Assembly (NCBI GenBank): GCA_017429285.1
Contig: JAFRPF010000016.1
Location: 1 to 64,000, forward strand
From: Bacilli bacterium
GTDB taxonomy: Bacteria > Bacillota_I > Bacilli_A > RFN20 > CAG-826
Length of the DNA stretch: 64,000 nt
Direction: 5' to 3'
Position 1 is the first letter of the stretch; every line of letters starts with the position of its first letter. Below, in pieces: positions 58,980-64,000 of the stretch. The position numbers and the translations under genes were made by a program. The notes beneath the pieces are model-generated. The model had not been told where the DNA came from, made no database searches, and saw nothing but the letters and a program-made list of their open reading frames with translations.

Positions 58980-60317
58980 ATGAAATATTTTGAAACAGAA
59001 AAAGTCGAATTAAAAGAAAAATTAAACGATCAGCTAGCTAAAGAAATCGAATCATTTTTAAATACGGATGGTGGTGTTATTTATATTGGCGTTACAGATG
59101 ATGGCCAAATTGTTGGCGTAGACCAACTCGATACAACATTACGCAAAATATCCGATATTATTTCTGATCAAATCGAACCAAACGCTATCGAGTGTGTTAA
59201 ACCAGAAGTGGTGTTTGAGGATTTTAAAGTTCTAATCAAAATTAATATCACGAAAGGTTTTGCATCATTGTATTGTGTAAAAAAGTATGGTTTTTCTGCT
59301 AATGGGTGTCATGTTAGAGTGGGAACAACATGCAAATCAATGACTTTAGATATGATTAAAGAAAGATTCGAAAAAGGAATTGTTAATTATGATTTGATGA
59401 TTAAGACGCCTTCATACTATGGTGACATTTCTTTTTCAAAGTTAAAAATGTTGTTTTTAGAAAGCGGCTATCATATTGAAGAAGATACTTTCGAAAAAAA
59501 CCTTAAATTAAGAACTTTGGACGGCGATTACAATTATTTGGCTGAGCTTTTATCTGACTCAAACATGATTTCTCTAATTTTTTCAAAATTTAAAGGATTG
59601 ACAAAAGCCACATACTCGGAAAGAACAGATTACGGCAATCAATGCTTTGTATTGGCGTATGAAAAGATGAAAGGTAGATTGGAGATAGAGAATATTTGCA
59701 AAACAATTACTAGTGTAAGGCCAAGAAAAGACATTTACTTGTATGATTTCGACGCTGTAAACGAAGCGCTAATTAATGCTATTATTCATAATGATTATAG
59801 AGTCACAAGCCCATTGGTTTCTTTCTTTGATGATAGATTGGAAATTATATCTCATGGTGGTTTACCTACCGGATTAAGCAAGGAAGAATTTTTTAAAGGA
59901 ATAAGCAAGCCTAGAAACGAACAATTATCTGAAATCTTCAAAAGATTAGGAATTGTGGAACAAACTGGACATGGCATCCCAACTATTATAAAAAAATATG
60001 GTAGAGAAGCGTTTGATATTAAAGAAAATTACATTAATGTAATTATTCCGTTTAATAAAGAAGTATTAGCAAATCATGGCGCAATAAGTGGCGCAATAAG
60101 TGGCGTAGATAATGGCTTAAATGAAAACGAAAATGCAATATTAAATGCTATCAAAGCAAATCCTGGTGCTTCAGCAAAAGATTTATCTATTTCTTTAAAT
60201 ATTCCATTTAGAAGTGTGCAAAGATATTTTTCGAATCTAAAGGAAAAAGGAATAATTGAAAGAGTTGGTTCTAATAAAACCGGATATTGGAGGTTATTGA
60301 GCGATTATGGAAATTAG
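58980..60317 (+). CDS. AlbA_2-type DNA-binding protein with ATPase-like and winged-helix domains
   Basis: 445 residues. An N-terminal Schlafen/AlbA_2 domain (VELKEKLNDQ, FLNTDGGVIYIGVTDDG), a middle part that includes an HATPase_c_4 (RecG-like) region (NEALINAIIHNDYR, ISHGGLPTGLS, IVEQTGHGIPTI) and, after a linker with repeated GAISGAISG, a winged helix (LSISLNIPFRSVQRYFSNL). Such proteins are common mobile accessory regulators with little known function. Here three direct repeats in its promoter suggest autoregulation. Its last 11 nt overlap the next gene, so the two are co-translated. Confidence 0.82.
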   Translation: MKYFETEKVELKEKLNDQLAKEIESFLNTDGGVIYIGVTDDGQIVGVDQLDTTLRKISDIISDQIEPNAIECVKPEVVFEDFKVLIKINITKGFASLYCVKKYGFSANGCHVRVGTTCKSMTLDMIKERFEKGIVNYDLMIKTPSYYGDISFSKLKMLFLESGYHIEEDTFEKNLKLRTLDGDYNYLAELLSDSNMISLIFSKFKGLTKATYSERTDYGNQCFVLAYEKMKGRLEIENICKTITSVRPRKDIYLYDFDAVNEALINAIIHNDYRVTSPLVSFFDDRLEIISHGGLPTGLSKEEFFKGISKPRNEQLSEIFKRLGIVEQTGHGIPTIIKKYGREAFDIKENYINVIIPFNKEVLANHGAISGAISGVDNGLNENENAILNAIKANPGASAKDLSISLNIPFRSVQRYFSNLKEKGIIERVGSNKTGYWRLLSDYGN

Positions 60318-60921
60318 ATATTTCAAAATCAGAGCAGATTTCAAATACGCTGCGAAGGGAAGATTTTATCGCACGTTTTTAGTGAGAGAAGATATTAATC
60401 TTGGTGAGCTAGGAGAATTAATTGTCGATATCTTTGGTGGCACATTAGAGCATTTTTTCTTATATAGATTAAAAGATAAATCCCTTCTTCCTTCATCGTG
60501 GGTAGATGAATGGAATTATATGGGCAACAGGATTAATGAAACATTTAAAGATAAAACAATTAAAGACCTATCTGAACACTTTGTTTTCGAATACGACACT
60601 GGTGATGGCTGGGATTTTGATTGCAAAATATATAAAACCATCGTGATAAAAGAATTTGAAGATGATGAAGATATTCCAACTGGTTTTGTGCTGGATGCAA
60701 AAGGCATGGGCATTTGGGAAGATAATATAAGATCCTTATATGCTTATTTAGAAGGTGAGATAGATAAAGACTTCGACGGAGAAGATGAAGATAGAGGAAT
60801 ATATAAACCTTGGAATTTTGATATTAAGAAATATTCAGAATTTGATGATCCGGTTGATATCGAAGAATTAAACGATAAAGCAATGTATTTTTGCCCAATA
60901 TCGGAAGAAGAGAGATACTAA
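60307..60921 (+). CDS. pRiA4b ORF-3-like protein
   Basis: 204 residues. FEYDTGDGWDF in the middle is the hallmark of the plasmid pRiA4b ORF-3-like family, seen in many plasmids and islands but of unknown function. The surrounding sequence is Asp/Glu-rich and beta-like. ATG 60307 overlaps the upstream AlbA_2 gene by 11 nt, so the pair is an operon. Confidence 0.75.
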   Translation: MEIRYFKIRADFKYAAKGRFYRTFLVREDINLGELGELIVDIFGGTLEHFFLYRLKDKSLLPSSWVDEWNYMGNRINETFKDKTIKDLSEHFVFEYDTGDGWDFDCKIYKTIVIKEFEDDEDIPTGFVLDAKGMGIWEDNIRSLYAYLEGEIDKDFDGEDEDRGIYKPWNFDIKKYSEFDDPVDIEELNDKAMYFCPISEEERY

Positions 60922-60926
60922 CTATA

Positions 60927-60942
60927 GGGTTGTAGTAGACTC
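60927..60942 (+). repeat. Imperfect copy of a 16-nt direct repeat (partner 56877-56892)
   Basis: GGGTTGTAGTAGACTC here and GGGTAGTAGTAGATTC at 56877-56892 differ at 2 of 16 positions. The two enclose the recombinase remnant, the tape-measure remnant, the XRE gene and the AlbA_2/pRiA4b operon. They may be former attachment or insertion borders. The match is short, so it could be chance. Confidence 0.3.
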
Positions 60943-61012
60943 AAATTATTTTTTTCTCAATATAAACGCTGTACATAAGATAAGTTATTTGAAACGCAGT
61001 TTAAATTGATCT

Positions 61013-61144
61013 AACTCTACACATAGTGTAATGTCATTTCACTGATACTATTAATGTCATTTCACTCGTAGCAATTTACTATTAACGTCATTACATTAAG
61101 ACATAGATTTTAAGATAGTTAATATTTATATTAACTATTTTTTA
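61013..61144 (+). repeat. Repeat element copy 2 with terminator
   Basis: Same layout as copy 1: AACTC, 17 nt, repeat AATGTCATTTCACT (61030), same again after 23 nt (61053), then AACGTCATTACATT after 31 nt (61084), AAGACA, 12 nt, and a terminator (61115-61144; 11-bp stem ATAGTTAATAT / ATATTAACTAT, then T run). Spacing between repeats equals that of copy 1 exactly. A 5' hairpin TACAC-ATA-GTGTA precedes it. A -35-like TTGAAA (60989-60994) is present but its -10 is poor. The 333-nt gap between 60921 and 61255 holds only this element, the short repeat at 60927 and the rhuM promoter. Confidence 0.6.
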
Positions 61145-61186
61145 ATTTTGAAGCTCTTAATCAAGTATTCAAAACATTTTGTATTT

Positions 61187-61229
61187 AACTTTCTAATTTA
61201 TTGAAAGTTCGTATATATTATTGTATAAT
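61187..61229 (+). promoter_or_regulatory. Promoter and inverted repeat of the RhuM gene
   Basis: TTGAAA (61201-61206) and TATAAT (61224-61229), 17 nt apart. The perfect inverted repeat AACTTTC (61187-61193) / GAAAGTT (61203-61209) covers the -35 box and is a likely operator. Confidence 0.65.
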
Positions 61230-61254
61230 ATCTTTACTAAAAGGTAATTAGAAC

Positions 61255-62286
61255 ATGAAAAATAAAATCGCAATCGTGGAATCATTAATATTCACTTATC
61301 AATCGAAAGAAAATACCATTGCTTCTGTAATTGAAGACAATAATATTTGGCTTACACAAAAATCTATAGCGGATTTGTTCGAATGTGAACCCAATAATAT
61401 CAGTTATCACATTAATCAGATTTATTCATCTAATGAATTAGATGATAGATCAACTCATCAAATTTTTAGATTAGTTCAAAATGAAGGGAATAGGAAAATA
61501 GAAAGGTCATTAAATTTTTATTCATTAGAAGCAATTATTGCTGTTGGATTTAGGGTGAATTCTTCTAAAGCAACTGAGTTCCGTAATTGGGCGATAAACA
61601 TTTTAAAGAAATATACAATTAAAGGATATGCTCTTGATAACGTTAGACTAGCTAATGGCGCTTATTTAACAAAAGATTATTACGATGAACTTCTTGAAGA
61701 AATTAGATTAATTCGCTTAAGTGAGCGCAGACTTTATCAAAAAGTAACAGATTTATTTGCAACAGCAATTGATTATGATTCTAAAGCGGAGCAAACCTTA
61801 ATGTTTTTTAAAACTGTACAGAATAAATTGCACTATGCGGTTTCAGGCAACACTGCTCCAGAAATTATTTATAATAGAGCTGACTCTAATAAAGAAAATA
61901 TGGGTTTGAAAACATGGAATAATGCCCCAAATGGTAGAATCCATAGAAGTGATGTGGTTGTTGCAAAAAACTATCTTGAAAAAGACGAATTAACTTCACT
62001 ATCTAGACTCGTTGAAATGTATCTTGATTTTGGTGAAGAAATGGCTTCTAGGAATATCCCTTTAACTATGAACGATTACATAAAGAGGCTGGATTTATTG
62101 CTTCAATTTAACGGTCGTGAAGTTTTGGACAATCCTGGTAAAGTTTCAAGAGAGGTGGCCGAAAAATTTGCTTTAAGTGAATTTGAAAAATATCGAATTA
62201 TCCAAGAAAGGCAAATTACATCTGACTACGATCTATATATTGAAAACGCTTCTATAGAAGAGATACCGAATATAAAGAAGAAATAA
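61255..62286 (+). CDS. RhuM-family protein
   Basis: 343 residues. NNIWLTQKSIADLFECEPNNISYHINQIYSS at the start is the winged-helix-like N-terminus of RhuM/Fic-associated proteins; LNFYSLEAIIAVGFRVNSSKATEFRNWA in the middle and FQFNGREVLDNPGKVS near the end are family hallmarks. RhuM was first described in a Salmonella pathogenicity island and occurs widely in islands and phage-like regions; its molecular role is unknown, and DNA binding is probable. AAAGG before the ATG and a consensus promoter. Confidence 0.9.
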   Translation: MKNKIAIVESLIFTYQSKENTIASVIEDNNIWLTQKSIADLFECEPNNISYHINQIYSSNELDDRSTHQIFRLVQNEGNRKIERSLNFYSLEAIIAVGFRVNSSKATEFRNWAINILKKYTIKGYALDNVRLANGAYLTKDYYDELLEEIRLIRLSERRLYQKVTDLFATAIDYDSKAEQTLMFFKTVQNKLHYAVSGNTAPEIIYNRADSNKENMGLKTWNNAPNGRIHRSDVVVAKNYLEKDELTSLSRLVEMYLDFGEEMASRNIPLTMNDYIKRLDLLLQFNGREVLDNPGKVSREVAEKFALSEFEKYRIIQERQITSDYDLYIENASIEEIPNIKKK

Positions 62287-62360
62287 TGATGTAATTCATT
62301 ATGTTTATATCTGTTTTCTACTGTTAAATATTTTGATGAAATTTTGTTAAACGCTCTAAA

Positions 62361-62424
62361 TTATTAACTCCGTTACACCAAGACATTGATTTAATTCCTT
62401 ATTGTTAAATAGGGTTTTTCTTTT
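62361..62424 (+). repeat. Repeat element copy 3 (decayed) with terminator
   Basis: AACTCCGTTACACCAAGACA (62365-62384) matches the third repeat and the GACA segment of copies 1 and 2. Then, 12 nt on, the terminator stem CCTTATT / AATAGGG (62397-62414) and a T-rich tail. The first two repeats are not clearly recognisable; only a TGTAATTCATT remnant near 62290 recalls them. It closes the island after the RhuM gene. Confidence 0.45.
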
Positions 62425-62510
62425 GCTCAAGTAAAATAATGTTATGTTTCTTGGGTTAATGGCTAAACCTAAGTAGGTGGGAGCAGGCATTCATATATTT
62501 ACAAGTTTTA

Positions 62511-62519
62511 TGATATAAT
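62511..62519 (+). promoter_or_regulatory. Extended -10 promoter
   Basis: TGATATAAT gives TATAAT (62514-62519) with upstream TG; no -35 at normal spacing. It serves the MBG-repeat lipoprotein gene. Confidence 0.5.
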
Positions 62520-62547
62520 AAAAATAGAAAATTCTTCGAGGCAATCT

Positions 62548-64000
62548 ATGAAAAAGACTCTTCCTATCATATTATTATCTTTAGCACTTGCTTTAACTGG
62601 ATGTGTATCAACCGGTGAAGAAAGTCGATCACATAGTAGTGAGAATGAATCAACTTCGGTTGAACCACTATATAAGGATTTTGAAAACGTCTTTTTTGAT
62701 AGCAAAACTTTAATTTATGATGGTGAATCTCATATCTTAGATGAAGTTAGAGGAGCACCAGAAGGAACTCAAATAACATATACAGGAAGAGAAACTCATA
62801 TTGACGTTGGCACATATACCGCGAGCGCACTTTTAACTAAAGAAGGATATAACAACAAAACATTAACAGCGACTTTAACTATTAATAAAGCCTCTTTTGA
62901 AAATATCACTTTTAGTGATGGAACTTTTGAATATGATGGTCAAACTCATTCAATTTATGTCAGTGGCGCGCCTTCTTTTGCTGCTGTTACTTATTCAAAT
63001 AACGGAAAAACTAATGTAGGCACTTATACAGTTACTGCAACAATAAAAGCCACTAATTATGAGACGATGACTAAGACTGCGACATTACGTATCTTAGGCA
63101 AACAAATAACTGGTGTTACTTTTGAAGATAAAGAATTCCAATATGATGGAAATTCTCATTCTTTGGCGATCTCTGGTGAACTGCCAAGTGGAGTGTCTGT
63201 TACTTATTCAAATAATGAAAAAACTAATTCCGGTTCTTATACAGTGACCGCAAAACTCTCTGGGACAGGATACGAATCGCTTACACTAACAGCAACATTA
63301 ACTATTACGCCAATTGAATTGACTAAATCCGGTTATTTTTATAGCAGAGTCTATATTTATGATGGTCAAAATCATAGCGTTTATGTTGATAGTGCGCCTT
63401 CAGGAGTTACCATTACTTATAAATGCTTAAATGCTAGTGGAACAAACACATTTAAAAATGCCGGTGTTTATGAAGTTGAAGCAACAGTTAAATCTGACAT
63501 TAATCATCTAAGTAAGAAATACGCAACTTTAACTATTACAACCCCAGCTACTACAAGTATTGATTCATCCAAAACACCTCTTACTATTGATGAGAATTTA
63601 AAATGGGATCAACTTCATGATGCTTTAGAAAATGGCAACTTTACCATGAAAAGCTTTACAGGAAGCTATGATGTTATACATGTTGATGATGACGCTCCAA
63701 GTAATTTACTTGATGATACTTTTGAAGGCCACACAAGCGGTTATATATTTGCTTCTGATGGAAAAGAAGCCTTCCAGCATTCTTATTCATTGAATAGTTC
63801 AGATCCGACAAATTATTATGATTATTATAAAGAAAACGATAATGACATTATTCATCTTGAATTTGATGATGACTATAATCAAGGAAGTGCAGTTAAATTT
63901 CCAAAACAAGCATTTAAAGAAACAGTTACATATTCTTTCGCATCAAACGCTTTTGCTTCTTTAACTAAAGGAGAAAACGGAGAATTCTTAGCTGGAATTG
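62548..64000 (+). CDS. Large MBG-repeat lipoprotein, 3' end outside window
   Basis: At least 484 codons; the frame is open to the end of the window. Signal with lipobox LTGC (Cys18), a Ser/Glu linker, then about four MBG-type Ig-like repeats of about 75 residues (near 38-107, 112-185, 190-262 and 268-345) with recurring YDG...H, VTYSNN, NVGTYTVTA and ATLTI patterns. Beyond 345 is a beta-rich region without a recognised family. Such repeats usually form a rigid stalk or adhesin. Start ATG with a weak GAGG upstream. Confidence 0.8.
   Translation, partial: MKKTLPIILLSLALALTGCVSTGEESRSHSSENESTSVEPLYKDFENVFFDSKTLIYDGESHILDEVRGAPEGTQITYTGRETHIDVGTYTASALLTKEGYNNKTLTATLTINKASFENITFSDGTFEYDGQTHSIYVSGAPSFAAVTYSNNGKTNVGTYTVTATIKATNYETMTKTATLRILGKQITGVTFEDKEFQYDGNSHSLAISGELPSGVSVTYSNNEKTNSGSYTVTAKLSGTGYESLTLTATLTITPIELTKSGYFYSRVYIYDGQNHSVYVDSAPSGVTITYKCLNASGTNTFKNAGVYEVEATVKSDINHLSKKYATLTITTPATTSIDSSKTPLTIDENLKWDQLHDALENGNFTMKSFTGSYDVIHVDDDAPSNLLDDTFEGHTSGYIFASDGKEAFQHSYSLNSSDPTNYYDYYKENDNDIIHLEFDDDYNQGSAVKFPKQAFKETVTYSFASNAFASLTKGENGEFLAGI

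Noticed and set aside
58765-61097. Short repeats as a CRISPR array
   Set aside because: Only three 14-nt repeats per copy, unequal spacing (23 and 31 nt), spacers partly conserved between copies, and no cas genes.
58742-62424. Integron gene cassettes with attC sites
   Set aside because: The layout (gene followed by a conserved element) is suggestive, but the core GTTRRRY/RYYYAAC pairing of attC is not clear and no integron integrase is present.
56744-62450. Insertion sequence in the island
   Set aside because: No transposase frame and no terminal inverted repeats with target duplication were seen; the pRiA4b-like gene alone does not indicate an IS.

Overview
The window is AT-rich, low-GC bacterial DNA with Gram-positive (Bacilli-type) Shine-Dalgarno sites and the standard genetic code: Trp is TGG, and TGA ends mutS2. 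The division cluster at 42.8-47.1 kb runs mraZ, rsmH, two small membrane proteins, ftsA, ftsZ and contains no peptidoglycan gene (no ftsI, mraY, mur, ftsW or ftsQ). The MraZ boxes match the AAAGTG type of Mollicutes, secreted proteins are lipoproteins or end in a plain C-terminal membrane helix instead of LPXTG, and several genes look leaderless. Together these suggest a wall-less, starch-fermenting, probably gut-associated bacterium of the Acholeplasma/Anaeroplasma/RF39 kind. That placement is inference.

Layout. 0-12.7 kb: surface starch-binding and starch-cutting proteins (lipoproteins with CBM26-like modules, an alpha-amylase lipoprotein, two membrane-anchored multi-module proteins), interrupted by a ThiS/ThiF-like pair. 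12.7-15.1 kb: a CotH-type kinase lipoprotein divergent from a HAD phosphatase. 15.2-34.98 kb: starch and maltodextrin metabolism (MalQ, pullulanase, a second amylase lipoprotein, an extended MsmK/MalK ATPase, MalE-MalF-MalG, GlgB, GlgP). 34.99-38.6 kb: dUTPase, membrane glycosyltransferase, DUF523, YgjP-like metallopeptidase, SpoU methyltransferase. 38.7-56.6 kb: core genes (pheST, yceD, mraZ-rsmH-ftsA-ftsZ, ileS, lspA, rluD, rnhC, mutS2, uvrC) and tRNA-Arg(UCU). 56.75-62.45 kb: an accessory island with a serine-recombinase remnant joined to a phage tape-measure remnant, an XRE regulator, an AlbA_2/ATPase regulator with a pRiA4b ORF-3-like partner, and a RhuM protein. Three related repeat-plus-terminator elements lie after these genes. 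From 62.5 kb a large MBG-repeat lipoprotein runs off the end.

How it fits together: outside the cell, CBM26 proteins and other beta modules would hold starch while lipoprotein amylases and pullulanase cut it. MalEFG with the ATPase would import maltodextrins, and MalQ, GlgP and GlgB would process them inside. The least explained items are the repeat-terminator elements of the island (one with a strong promoter, so a candidate small RNA), the two recurring unnamed modules in the starch proteins, the isolated ThiS/ThiF pair without zinc cysteines, and six genes whose -10 box sits exactly 6 nt before the start codon.
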